Source: Dactylosporangium aurantiacum (GTDB lineage Bacteria; Actinomycetota; Actinomycetes; Mycobacteriales; Micromonosporaceae). From it: DNA of 64,000 nt. Position numbers and translations under genes: made by a program. Positions 41,484 through 50,160 of the stretch are shown piece after piece. How positions within the stretch are numbered: position 1 is the stretch's first letter; each line of letters begins with the position of its first letter. Where the stretch lies: positions 62,001-126,000 of the forward strand of contig NZ_JNYJ01000017.1 of the NCBI RefSeq assembly GCF_000716715.1. The letters run 5' to 3'. The notes under the pieces are model-generated. The model ran no database searches. It saw nothing but the letters and a program-made list of their open reading frames with translations, and was not told the DNA's origin.

Positions 41484-42323
41484 TCAATCTCGCAGGCCCC
41501 GCTCCCGGAGGCGTTCGATGACGAACGCGGGCCGGTCGGAGATGATGCCGTTGACTTTCAGCTTGACGACGAGGTCGATTTCGTCGGGTTCGTTGACCGT
41601 CCACACGTACACGGGGAAGCCGCGCCGGTGGAGGCGTTCGACGATCTCCGGGGAGGCGCGCAGGAGCGAGACGCCGGGTCCGCCGATGCTGCTGCCGGGT
41701 GGGAGCCAGCCGATCCGGCTGGGCACGGACCACACGTCGATGAGCATGACCGTGGGCAGGCCCGGTGCGAGTTGGCGCACGCGGCGCACGGCGGTGGCGG
41801 AGAACGACATCATCGTGACGTGGACGGGCTGGTCGGCGTCGGGGCGGTGCAGCCCGTACCGGCGCAGCAGCGTGATCAGTGCGGTCTCGACGGCGGCGCC
41901 GTAGCGGGTCGGGTGTTTGGTCTCGATGAGCAGGCGCATGGGGCGGCCGGCGTCGACGGCGAGGCTGAGGAGCCGGTCGAGGGTGAGGACCCGGCCGCGC
42001 CACCGGTCGTCGGCGAGCTTGCGGTCGGTGATGAGGCCGTCGGGTGATTCGGGCAGGTCGGTGCGCCACGAGCCGAAGTCGAAGCGGTCGAGCTCGGCGA
42101 GGGTCTGCACGCTGACCCGGCCGCGGCCGTCGCTGGTGCGGTCGATGCGGGAGTCGTGGAGGCAGACGAGGTGCCCGTCGCGGGTCAGCCGGACGTCACA
42201 CTCGAGGCCGTCGGCGCCTTCCTCGATGGCGAGGAGGTACGCGTCGAGGGTGTGCTCGGCGTGCCGGTACGACGAGCCCCTGTGCGCGAACACCCACGGC
42301 CGCTCAGGCGACCCTTGGTGCAC
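41484..42323 (-). CDS. Glycerophosphodiester phosphodiesterase
   Basis: 279 residues, TIM-barrel GDPD: FAHRGSS..EHTLDAYLLAIEEGADGLECDVRLTRDGHLVCLHD carries the catalytic His pair and the Glu/Asp metal ligands, and ends with VYVWTVNEPDE. No signal peptide, so cytosolic glycerophosphodiester recycling. GTG start overlapping the upstream rhodanese gene by 20 nt. Confidence 0.93.
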   Translation of the reverse strand: MHQGSPERPWVFAHRGSSYRHAEHTLDAYLLAIEEGADGLECDVRLTRDGHLVCLHDSRIDRTSDGRGRVSVQTLAELDRFDFGSWRTDLPESPDGLITDRKLADDRWRGRVLTLDRLLSLAVDAGRPMRLLIETKHPTRYGAAVETALITLLRRYGLHRPDADQPVHVTMMSFSATAVRRVRQLAPGLPTVMLIDVWSVPSRIGWLPPGSSIGGPGVSLLRASPEIVERLHRRGFPVYVWTVNEPDEIDLVVKLKVNGIISDRPAFVIERLRERGLRD

Positions 42324-42642
42324 CGCCGTCCTCGCTCACCATGGGCCGGCCCGCGGCCGCCCAGTCCGACATGCCGCCGTCGAGGTTGATGGTGCGGTCG
42401 AGGCCCTGCTGTTGCAGGTAGGCGACGACCTGCGCGGAGCGGCCTCCGACGCGGCACACGACGACGACGTCCCGGTCGGTGGGGATCTCGTCGATCCGGG
42501 CCGGGATCTGCATCATCGGCAGGTGGGTGGCGTCGGGTGCGTGGCCGGCGGCCCATTCGTCGTCCTCGCGGACGTCGAGGATGTAGGCGTCGGCAGCGAC
42601 GTCGTCGACCGTGACGGTCGGCACAGCGGATCCCCTGAACAC
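42304..42642 (-). CDS. Rhodanese-like sulfurtransferase
   Basis: 112 residues, single rhodanese domain: ILDVREDDEWAAGHAPDATH and active-site loop VVCRVGGRSAQVV with Cys. GTG 42642 lies 7 nt after TAGGCT (leaderless); GTG 42648 is alternative. Overlaps and is probably co-translated with the GDPD gene. Confidence 0.88.
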   Translation of the reverse strand: MFRGSAVPTVTVDDVAADAYILDVREDDEWAAGHAPDATHLPMMQIPARIDEIPTDRDVVVVCRVGGRSAQVVAYLQQQGLDRTINLDGGMSDWAAAGRPMVSEDGGAPRVA

Positions 42643-42663
42643 GGGCACCAGCCTATAAGAGGC

Positions 42664-44319
42664 TCAGATCGGGTTGACCCAGGTGGGGTTCTCGACCGCC
42701 CACGCGTCGAGCGTGTCGTCGCGCATGGCGGTGTACAGGGCCTGTGCTTCGTCGAGTCCGATGACGTACGAGATGCCGCCGATGTCCTGGGTCTCGGACG
42801 GCACGGTCAGCCCGACGAGGCTGCTGGGCCGCACGTTGCGCAGGCCGAACATGAGCTCCTCGAGGGCGACGCCGTTGGTGTCGACGGTGAAGGCGCTGCC
42901 GAGGGCGCGGATGAGCTTGTCGAGCGCGATCGGGTTGGTGGTCAGGTTCTGCTGCTGGGCCTTGGTGAGGATGGCGCGGATGAACTTCTGCTGGTTCTTC
43001 TGCCGGTCGTAGTCGCCGTTGGCGAGGCTCTTGCGCTGCCGGACGAGGTCGAGCGCCTGCCAGGACTCGAGGTGGTGGCAGCCGACCTCGTACACGGCGG
43101 GCCGGCCGCCGTGCTCGGGTGACAGGTAGTTGCCGTTGGCGTCGTAGCCGAGGTGGATCGACGTGACCTTCTGGTCGATGCACATGTCGACGCCGCCGAG
43201 GAGGTCGACGGCGGCCTTGAAGCCGTCGAAGTTGACGATCGCGGCGCCGTCGAAGTGGATGCCGAGCAGTTCGGTGAGCGTTTCGGCGAGGAGCTGGACG
43301 CCGCCGGCGCCGCCGCCACCGTGCTGGAACGCGCCGTTGATCTTCTCGTGGTTGACGCCGCGGAAGCCGGTGGGCTCGAACGCCGGGATCTTGACCCGCA
43401 GGTCGCGGGGGATCGACAGCAGGTACGCCCGGTCGAGGCTGACCGGGATGTGCACGATGATGATCGAGTCGGAGCGCTGGCCGTCCTCGGGGTCCTTGGC
43501 GCGCAGGTCGGAGCCGAGGAGGAGGAAGTTGAGGGGGCCGCTGACGCTGCTGCGGCGCTCTTCCTTCTTGTCGTCGTTGCCGGCGCGGGCGTTGGCGCCG
43601 AGGAGGTTCTCCTGGTGGACGCTGTTGCTGTACCGGCTGGCGAGGACCTGCGAGCCGGTGACGACGGTGGCGGAGACGACGAGGAGGACGGCGCCGACGA
43701 CGACGAGCAGCTTCGCCCAGACGGGGTCACGGCCGGGGAGGGCGGCCTTGCGGGCCTTGCGCTTCTGCCGGCGGGTGAGCGGCTTCGCCGGGGCGGCCAC
43801 GTCGGTGCCGCCGGAGGCCGCGCCGTCGTCGGCCGCGTCATCGGCGGCAGTGCCGTCGGCGGCCACGCCGTCCGCGGCGGCGTCATCGGCGGCCGTACCG
43901 TCCGCGGCGGCGTCATCGGCGGCGGCGTCATCGGCGGCCGTACCGTCCGCGGCGGCGTCATCGGAGGCAGCGTCATCGGAAGCCGTGCCGCCGGCGGCCA
44001 CAGCGCCGGCAGCCGCGCTGTCCGGAGCGGCGTCGGCAGCGGCCGGACCGCCGGCGGCCGGACCGCCGGCGGCCGGACCGCCGGCGGCCGGACCGCCGGC
44101 AGCGCCGTCCTCGGTTGCGGCATCGGGGGCAGCGTCGGAGGCAGCGGCAGAGGCGGGCTGCGCCGCCGACGAGCCGGCGGACAAATCCGAAATGTCCGAC
44201 CCAGCGGCGCCCGTGTTCGGCGGCACTTCGGCAGCCGCGGCCGCGTCGACCTGTGCCGGTGAGTCCTGTTCAGGGCGCCCCGCCGGCTGCTGCCCCGACG
44301 GGTCCTGGTCCTGCTGCAT
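42664..44319 (-). CDS. LytR-CpsA-Psr (LCP) family wall-polymer ligase with repetitive N-terminus
   Basis: 551 residues. A cytoplasmic head of about 200 residues is almost entirely Ala/Asp/Gly/Pro (AAGGP and DDAAADGTA repeats). A basic stretch RRQKRKARK and one TM follow (about 210-232). The extracellular LCP domain shows NFLLLGSDLRAKDP, RSDSIIIVHIP, YLLSIPRDLRVKIP and a catalytic Arg in LVRQRKSLANGDYDRQKNQQ. It would attach teichoic-acid- or arabinogalactan-like polymers to peptidoglycan. Confidence 0.9.
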   Translation of the reverse strand: MQQDQDPSGQQPAGRPEQDSPAQVDAAAAAEVPPNTGAAGSDISDLSAGSSAAQPASAAASDAAPDAATEDGAAGGPAAGGPAAGGPAAGGPAAADAAPDSAAAGAVAAGGTASDDAASDDAAADGTAADDAAADDAAADGTAADDAAADGVAADGTAADDAADDGAASGGTDVAAPAKPLTRRQKRKARKAALPGRDPVWAKLLVVVGAVLLVVSATVVTGSQVLASRYSNSVHQENLLGANARAGNDDKKEERRSSVSGPLNFLLLGSDLRAKDPEDGQRSDSIIIVHIPVSLDRAYLLSIPRDLRVKIPAFEPTGFRGVNHEKINGAFQHGGGGAGGVQLLAETLTELLGIHFDGAAIVNFDGFKAAVDLLGGVDMCIDQKVTSIHLGYDANGNYLSPEHGGRPAVYEVGCHHLESWQALDLVRQRKSLANGDYDRQKNQQKFIRAILTKAQQQNLTTNPIALDKLIRALGSAFTVDTNGVALEELMFGLRNVRPSSLVGLTVPSETQDIGGISYVIGLDEAQALYTAMRDDTLDAWAVENPTWVNPI

Positions 44320-44487
44320 GTCGCCCCCGACTGCGCGCCCCACACTCCGGCGGGGATTTATCCGAGTCTACGTTCGCGGCGGGGATCGTGCCGACCAGCG
44401 TCACTGCACAAGATCCGAAGAGATGCCACCAATCAGGCGTTTTCTACTCGGTGCACAGCGACTTCGGCAATGAGATCTATACGACAG

Positions 44488-44527
44488 CCCGGGCATGCAA
44501 CCCCACCGCTGGGGAGACATGCCCGGG
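44488..44527. terminator. Hairpin between LCP genes
   Basis: CCCGGGCATG/CATGCCCGGG stem with inner CCCC/GGGG pairing, 12 bp past the second LCP gene. No T tract, so a rho-independent role is uncertain. Confidence 0.45.
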
Positions 44528-44539
44528 ATGCCGGAATGA

Positions 44540-45802
44540 TCACTTCTTCGTCGTGGTTTTCGTCGACGGTTGGGGTGAACCGCTCGCCGCCGGCTTGGGG
44601 GCGTTCGCCGCGGCCCAGTCGGCCATCTTGTCGGTGCGGATGGCGGTGTGCAGCGCCTCGGCCTTGGTCGTGTTCGGCACGACGACGTCCTCGCCGTTGA
44701 TCTTCTTGCTGCCGTCGTTGGGGCTGACCAGGAAGGTCAGGTCGTCGCTGCGCAGGTTGCGGAACTGCAGCGCCATGTCGGCGAGCGAGAAGTCCTTGTC
44801 GACGGTCATCGCCTTGGTGATCGCCTTGAGGAACGAGTTGAGCTTGGCCGGGTTGCTGACGGTGCCGGAGCTGACGGCCTTGTCGAGGATCGCCTTCATC
44901 ATCTGCTGCTGGTGGCGCATCCGGGCGAAGTCGCCGTCGGGGAACTGGTACCGCTGCCGGGCGTAGTCGAGGGCCTCGTCACCGTTGAGGTGGTTCATGC
45001 CCTTCTTGAACTTGCGCTTCGGCGGGTGGATGGAGGTGATGTCGGCCTCGATGTTCATGTCGATGCCGCCGAGGGCGTCGATGACCTGCTTGAAGCCGCC
45101 GAAGTCGATGAGCAGCACGTGGTCCATGCGCACGTTGGTGTACTTCTCGATCGTCTGCACGGTCAGCGGGGTGCCGCCCCACGAGAACGACGCGTTGAGC
45201 TTGGCCTTGGTGTCGCCGTACTGCGTCGTCTTGCTCTTGGGGATGTACACGTACAGGTCACGGGGCATGGAGACGAGGTACGCCTTGTCGTGGCTGGACG
45301 GGATGTGCAGCATGATCATGGTGTCGGTGCGCCACTCGCCGGCCTTGCCCTTGTTGTCGGGGTCGCGGGAGTCGCTGCCGAGCAGGAGCATGTTGAGGGC
45401 GCCGTCGGCGACCTTCGCGGGCCGGCCTCCGGTGATCTCGCCGAACGGGTCGTCGCGCTGCAGGCCGGCGTCGACGTACCGGTAGTAGCTGTAGGCGCCG
45501 ACGCCGGCCAGCAGGGCCAGCACGACGATCGCGGCGCCGGCGACGAGGGCGATGCGGCCCCAGCGGGGGCGGATCTTCCTGCGGCCGGGGTATTCGTTGC
45601 CGCCGGGCCGGCGGGGCGGCACGACGCCGCCGCCACCGCCACCACCGGAGGCGACGGTGGCCTTACCGTAGACGCCAGGCGTCGCCGGGCTGGTCGGAGT
45701 GGCTGCGCCGGAGACGCGCGCGCGAGCTCCCGCGCTGGGCGGGAGGGCGTTGGGCACCGAAGCGCGACCCGAAGAGCCGTTGGATGCTGGCGTGGTGGAC
45801 AT
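44540..45802 (-). CDS. LytR-CpsA-Psr (LCP) family wall-polymer ligase
   Basis: 420 residues: disordered head (1-80), TM about 83-107, then the LCP core with NMLLLGSDSRDPDNKG, RTDTMIMLHIPSS, YLVSMPRDLYVYIP, LNASFSWGG and DYARQRYQFPDGDFARMRHQ (catalytic Arg). Tail Lys/Thr-rich. ATG 45802 lies 7 nt after TATCGT (leaderless). Second LCP paralogue; same envelope role. Confidence 0.92.
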   Translation of the reverse strand: MSTTPASNGSSGRASVPNALPPSAGARARVSGAATPTSPATPGVYGKATVASGGGGGGGVVPPRRPGGNEYPGRRKIRPRWGRIALVAGAAIVVLALLAGVGAYSYYRYVDAGLQRDDPFGEITGGRPAKVADGALNMLLLGSDSRDPDNKGKAGEWRTDTMIMLHIPSSHDKAYLVSMPRDLYVYIPKSKTTQYGDTKAKLNASFSWGGTPLTVQTIEKYTNVRMDHVLLIDFGGFKQVIDALGGIDMNIEADITSIHPPKRKFKKGMNHLNGDEALDYARQRYQFPDGDFARMRHQQQMMKAILDKAVSSGTVSNPAKLNSFLKAITKAMTVDKDFSLADMALQFRNLRSDDLTFLVSPNDGSKKINGEDVVVPNTTKAEALHTAIRTDKMADWAAANAPKPAASGSPQPSTKTTTKK

Positions 45803-45873
45803 GAAACCCACGATACGAACCCATCGCCGCTACGCCACGTAACCCGGTCGGGCGCGGCACGAAGCCGGGAGAG

Positions 45874-46845
45874 TCACCGGGAGCGGAAGTACTCCAGGGT
45901 CCGGCGCAGCCCTTCCTCGGGTCCGACGGTCGGCTCGTATCCGAGCAGCTCACGGGCCTTGCCGAGGTCGGGGCGGCGGCGTTCGGGGTCGTCGGCGGTG
46001 CGGGGCAGCAGCGACACCGTGGAGGTGCTGTCGGATAGCCGCACGATCGTGTCGGCGAGCTCGAGCATGGTCATCTCGTGCTCGGTGCCGCAGTTGATCG
46101 GGCCGGTCTCGCCGGAGTCGAGCAGCAGCAGGATGCCGCGGACGAGGTCCGACACGTGGCAGATGGACCGGGTCTGGGTGCCGGAGCCGTGCACGGTGAT
46201 CGGCTCGCCGCGCAGCGCCTGGGAGATGAAGGTGGGGATGGCGCGGCCGTCGTCGGGGCGCATCCGCTCGCCGTAGGTGTTGAAGATCCGCACGATGCCG
46301 ACGTCGGCGCCGCGGCCGCGGTGGTAGCCCATGGTGGCCGCTTCGGAGAAGCGTTTCGCCTCGTCGTAGACGCTGCGGATGCCGATGGGGTTGACGTTGC
46401 CCCAGTAGGTCTCGGGTTGCGGGTGCACGAGCGGGTCGCCGTAGGCCTCGGAGGTGGAGGCCATGATGAAGCGGGCGCCGTCGGCGACGGCCCGCTCCAG
46501 CAGCTGGAGGGTGGCGAGGGAGCCGACGCGGAGGATCTCGACGGGCAGCAGCGCGAAGTCGGTGGGGCTGGCCGGGGACGCGAAGTGCATGATCGCGTCG
46601 AACCGGGCGGCGAGGGCCTCGACGGCCGGCAACGGCTCGCTGACGTCGGCCTCGACGAGGGTGAATCGAGGGTGGTCGACGAGGTGTGCGACGTTGTCCT
46701 TACTGCCCGTGACGAAGTTGTCGATCACGACAACCTGCGCACCCCGGGCGATCAGGGCGTCGGCAAGGTGGGACCCGACGAATCCGGCACCACCGGTGAG
46801 CAGGATCCGGTGTCCCTCGCCGTAACGCTGCGCAACAACGACCAT
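45874..46845 (-). CDS. NAD-dependent nucleotide-sugar epimerase/dehydratase (UDP-glucuronate decarboxylase-like)
   Basis: 323-residue extended [41 protein letters not shown], catalytic YDEAKR and [10 protein letters not shown]. The motif set is closest to UDP-xylose synthase/UDP-glucuronate decarboxylases. ATG 6 nt after TAGGCT. Likely supplies an activated sugar for the wall polymers handled by the LCP enzymes. Confidence 0.88.
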   Translation of the reverse strand: MVVVAQRYGEGHRILLTGGAGFVGSHLADALIARGAQVVVIDNFVTGSKDNVAHLVDHPRFTLVEADVSEPLPAVEALAARFDAIMHFASPASPTDFALLPVEILRVGSLATLQLLERAVADGARFIMASTSEAYGDPLVHPQPETYWGNVNPIGIRSVYDEAKRFSEAATMGYHRGRGADVGIVRIFNTYGERMRPDDGRAIPTFISQALRGEPITVHGSGTQTRSICHVSDLVRGILLLLDSGETGPINCGTEHEMTMLELADTIVRLSDSTSTVSLLPRTADDPERRRPDLGKARELLGYEPTVGPEEGLRRTLEYFRSR

Positions 46846-46913
46846 GGGACCAGCCTAGCGGCAGTGCGCCGGGGACGGGGATCGGCGGTGCCCCGGCCCC
46901 GGCGCACTACTTC

Positions 46914-48677
46914 TCAGTGGGCGCCGGCGCCGGTGAGGGCGCGGGCCTCCAGCTCGGCGAACTTGTCCTGGTCGCGTTCCTTGCTGGTGATCGCGCCGAT
47001 GGCGGCGAAGATGAACCCGATCGGGATCGAGATCAGGCCCGGGTTCTCCAGCGGGATCGGTGCCGGGGTCGTGCAGCTGAACAGTGCGGTGGCGTTGGAG
47101 ACCTCCTTGGACTTCTGGTCCACGCCGCAGGTCTTCGCCTGGGCGGCGTTGAGGGTCGCCGGGGTGCGGGCGTCGCTGACGCCGCCCCACGCGATCGGGC
47201 TGAGCAGCACGATGCCGACGGCGGAGAGCAGGCCGGCGTAGATGCCCCAGGTCGCGCCGCGGGTGTTGAACCGCTTCCAGAACAGCGAGAAGAGGATCGC
47301 CGGCAGGTTCGCCGACGCCGCGATCGCGAACGCGAGCGCCACCAGGAAGGCGACGTTGAGGTTGCGGGCGAAGATGCCCAGGACGATGGCGACGGCGCCG
47401 ATGATGAACGCGGAGTACCGGGCGACGACGACCTCCTGCCGTTCGGTGGTCTGGCCGCGCTTGATGACGTTGGCGTACAGGTCGTGCGCCAGCGACGACG
47501 ACGAGGCCAGGGTGAGCCCGGCGACGACGGCGAGGATGGTGGCGAACGCGACGGCCGCGATGACGGCGAGCAGCAGTGAGCCGCCGAAGTCACCGCCGAG
47601 GTAGCGCTTGCCGAGTGCCTCGGCGAGCTGTGGCGCGGCGGTGTTGCCGCCCGGGTCCTGGGCGAGGATGGCCTGCCGTCCGACGAGTGCCGCGGCGCCG
47701 AAGCCGAGGGCGAGGGTCATCAGGTAGAAGACGCCGATGATGCCGATCGCCCAGACGACGCTCTTGCGGGCCGCCTTGGAGTTCGGGACGGTGTAGAAGC
47801 GGATCAGGATGTGCGGCAGGCCGGCGGTGCCGAGGACCAGGGCCAGGCCGAGCGAGATCAGGTCGAGCTTGCTGGCGAGGGTGGCGGTGGCGTTGCCGGC
47901 GATGTCGCGGCCGTAGCGCAGGCCGGGCTGCAGGAACGACTCGGGCGGGGTGCGGCCGGACTTGGCGGCGGCCTCGCCGAGCAGCGACGACAGGTTGAAC
48001 TTGAACGCGGCGAACACCATCAGCGTCAGCAGCAGGGCGCCGAGCATGAGCATGAACGCCTTGACGATCTGGACGTAGGTGGTGCCCTTCATGCCGCCGA
48101 CCGTCACGTACACGATCATCAGCACGCCGATGAGGGCGATGGTGACGATCTTCGCGGTTTCCGCGCTCATGCCGAGGAACGTGTCGCCGGCCTTGATGCC
48201 CAGCAGCAGCGCGACGAGGGCGCCGGCGCCGACCATCTGGGCGAGCAGGTAGAAGATCGACACGATGATCGTGGAGATGGAGCCGGCGGTGCGCACCGGC
48301 GCCTGCCGCATCCGGAACGCGAGGACGTCGGCCATCGTGTAGCGGCCGGAGTTGCGCATGAGCTCGGCGACGAGCAGCAGCGCGACGAGCCACGCGACGA
48401 GGAAGCCGATGGAGTACAGGAAGCCGTCGTAGCCGTTGAGGGCGATGATGCCGGCGATGCCGAGGAAGCTCGCCGCCGACATGTAGTCGCCGCCGATCGC
48501 CATGCCGTTCTGGAAGCCGGTGAAGGAGCGGCCGCCGGCGTAGAAGTCGGCGGCGCTCTTGGTCTGCCGGCTGGCCCAGATGGTGATGGCGAGGGTGGCC
48601 GCGACCAGCACGACGAACAGCGTGAGCGTCAGCGTCCGGGTGGTGGACGCCGACACCGCGAGGGTGACGTCGTTCAT
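46914..48677 (-). CDS. actP: Sodium:solute symporter, cation/acetate type (ActP-like)
   Basis: 587 residues, about 13-14 TM helices. SSS signature ADFYAGGRSFTGFQNGMAI, GDYMSAASFLG and KGTTYVQIVKAFML fit ActP/MctC monocarboxylate symporters, with a hydrophilic loop rich in Cys near the C-terminus (KTCGVDQKSKE). ATGA overlap with the DUF485 gene, the standard yjcH-actP pair. Probable Na+/H+-coupled acetate or pyruvate uptake. Confidence 0.9.
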   Translation of the reverse strand: MNDVTLAVSASTTRTLTLTLFVVLVAATLAITIWASRQTKSAADFYAGGRSFTGFQNGMAIGGDYMSAASFLGIAGIIALNGYDGFLYSIGFLVAWLVALLLVAELMRNSGRYTMADVLAFRMRQAPVRTAGSISTIIVSIFYLLAQMVGAGALVALLLGIKAGDTFLGMSAETAKIVTIALIGVLMIVYVTVGGMKGTTYVQIVKAFMLMLGALLLTLMVFAAFKFNLSSLLGEAAAKSGRTPPESFLQPGLRYGRDIAGNATATLASKLDLISLGLALVLGTAGLPHILIRFYTVPNSKAARKSVVWAIGIIGVFYLMTLALGFGAAALVGRQAILAQDPGGNTAAPQLAEALGKRYLGGDFGGSLLLAVIAAVAFATILAVVAGLTLASSSSLAHDLYANVIKRGQTTERQEVVVARYSAFIIGAVAIVLGIFARNLNVAFLVALAFAIAASANLPAILFSLFWKRFNTRGATWGIYAGLLSAVGIVLLSPIAWGGVSDARTPATLNAAQAKTCGVDQKSKEVSNATALFSCTTPAPIPLENPGLISIPIGFIFAAIGAITSKERDQDKFAELEARALTGAGAH

Positions 48678-49018
48678 TCGGGGCTCCCCTCGATCTTGGC
48701 GCGCAGCTCGTCGGCGAGCGGGTCGACGCGGCGGTCGGCGTAGCGGGTGTACAGCCAGGCGATGAGGAACGTCGACACGAACTGCAGCAGCCCGAAGATC
48801 AACGCGATATTGACGTGGCCGACGACCTTCGTGCTCATGAAGTCGCGGGCGTATGCGGAGAGCAGGACGTACAGCGCGTACCAGACGAGGAACGCGGCGG
48901 AGACCGGGAAGACGAAGCGTCGCAGGGCGCGGCGCAACGCGGCGAACTCCGGGGTGTTGGCGACGGAGACGTAACGGTTGTCGCCCGTGCCGGTCGGCAC
49001 CGGTGTCTCGGTGCTCAT
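48674..49018 (-). CDS. DUF485 membrane protein (YjcH-like)
   Basis: 114 residues with two TM helices (about 38-58, 72-95) and the DUF485 motif EFAALRRALRRFVFPVSAAF. It accompanies ActP symporters. First gene of the operon, overlapping actP. A CRP-like site and direct repeats lie 125-160 bp upstream. Confidence 0.9.
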   Translation of the reverse strand: MSTETPVPTGTGDNRYVSVANTPEFAALRRALRRFVFPVSAAFLVWYALYVLLSAYARDFMSTKVVGHVNIALIFGLLQFVSTFLIAWLYTRYADRRVDPLADELRAKIEGSPE

Positions 49019-49143
49019 GGGGGATCACCACCTGCCGTTTGGGGTGTGGGTACGGCGCACGGTAGGAAGCGGCCGGGCGGGGCGTGAAGATCCCCGGAAG
49101 GGCCCGGCGGGCCGGTGCGCTGAACGGCAGGTTCGGTGCGCCG

Positions 49144-49176
49144 AGTGACAGCGGTCACACCGTTTACCGGCGTTTA
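49144..49176. promoter_or_regulatory. CRP/GlxR-like site and CGTTTA direct repeats upstream of the actP operon
   Basis: AGTGA-CAGCGG-TCACA (49144-49159) matches the CRP-family TGTGA-N6-TCACA pattern in 9 of 10 bases. Next to it CGTTTA occurs at 49161 and 49171, 10 bp apart, the direct-repeat layout favoured by LytTR regulators. Confidence 0.5.
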
Positions 49177-49686
49177 TATCGAGGTGTACCGACCCCTGTG
49201 GTGCAGCAGGGGCTTCGCCGCCGGCTCGGCCGGCTCGACGACCTCGACGGTGGCCTCGACGAGCAGCGACCAGCCGAACGCCGCGGCCCGGTCGAGGCGG
49301 CAGCCGGCCCACGGGTAGCCGCGGGGGACGGGCCCGAAGGGGGTGTGCGCCCAGTCGCCGGTCGCGAACAGCCCGCCGGGTGCGGGCATCAGGCCGGCGA
49401 ACCGCTCGGCGAGCTGGTTGTCGCCCTCGGCGAGGGGGACGACGGCGAACCGGCCGGTCGTTTCCAGGGCGGTCCACAGGTCGCTCTCGTCGTCGACGAG
49501 CCCGGCGACGCGGCCCGGGTCGCCGTCGGCGACCAGCATCGACGACACGGTGAGCCCGGCGGGGCGGGTGTCCCCACCGCCCGCGGTCCACAGCGTGACG
49601 GGGGCGGGCAGGCGCCCGCGCAGCCGCCGCAGCGGCGAACGCTGGTCGTCCGGGGTGGCGAACGGATCCGTGGCGTGGATACTCAC
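49174..49686 (-). CDS. Flavin reductase-like FMN-binding protein
   Basis: 170 residues: split-barrel flavoprotein with TLWTAGGGDTRPAGLTVSSM, ..GRFAVVPLAEGDNQLAERFAG and GYPWAGCRLDRAAAFGWS. The likely reaction is NAD(P)H-dependent FMN reduction. GTG 49686; divergent from the next gene with only a 27-bp gap between start codons. Confidence 0.85.
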   Translation of the reverse strand: MSIHATDPFATPDDQRSPLRRLRGRLPAPVTLWTAGGGDTRPAGLTVSSMLVADGDPGRVAGLVDDESDLWTALETTGRFAVVPLAEGDNQLAERFAGLMPAPGGLFATGDWAHTPFGPVPRGYPWAGCRLDRAAAFGWSLLVEATVEVVEPAEPAAKPLLHHRGRYTSI

Positions 49687-49713
49687 CAGCTCATTGTCGG
49701 GTATGACCGGAGT

Positions 49714-50160
49714 GTGCAAACCTTCCTGCCGTATCCGGACTTCACCGCCAGCGCGCTCGTGCTGGACCCGCGCCGGCTGGGCAAGCAGCGGGTCGAGGCG
49801 CTGCAGGTGCTCCGCGGGCTGATCGTGCCCGGGTACGGCTGGCGGCACCACCCGGCGGTGAAGATGTGGAGGGGGTACGAGGAGGCGCTGGTCCGCTACG
49901 GGCTGGAGATGTGCGTCGCGTGGACCGCGCTCGGGCACGCCGACACGGTCGCGGCGACGCTGACCGCGGCGCACGGGCCGGCCCGCTCGCAGGAGGAGCT
50001 GGCCCGGGTCGTCGCGGTGCCGCCGTGGCTGGGGCGTGAGGACGTGCACCGCAGCCACCGCTGCGCGCTGGTCCGCAAGGACCCGGACTTCTACGGGCCC
50101 CTGTTCCCGGACGCGGACCCGGACGAGCCCTACGTGTGGCCTACCCCCGCTTCGGCGTGA
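49714..50160 (+). CDS. MSMEG_6728-type pyrimidine-dimer glycosylase-like protein
   Basis: 148 residues: MQTFLPYPDFTASALVLDPR, RLGKQRVEALQVLRGL, HHPAVKMWRGYEEALVRYG, HRSHRCALVRKDP. This is the actinobacterial family related to T4 endonuclease V-like pyrimidine-dimer excision proteins. GTG 49714. The 3' end overlaps the convergent ABC permease gene by 20 bp. A second UV-repair-type gene in the window besides phr. Confidence 0.85.
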   Translation: MQTFLPYPDFTASALVLDPRRLGKQRVEALQVLRGLIVPGYGWRHHPAVKMWRGYEEALVRYGLEMCVAWTALGHADTVAATLTAAHGPARSQEELARVVAVPPWLGREDVHRSHRCALVRKDPDFYGPLFPDADPDEPYVWPTPASA

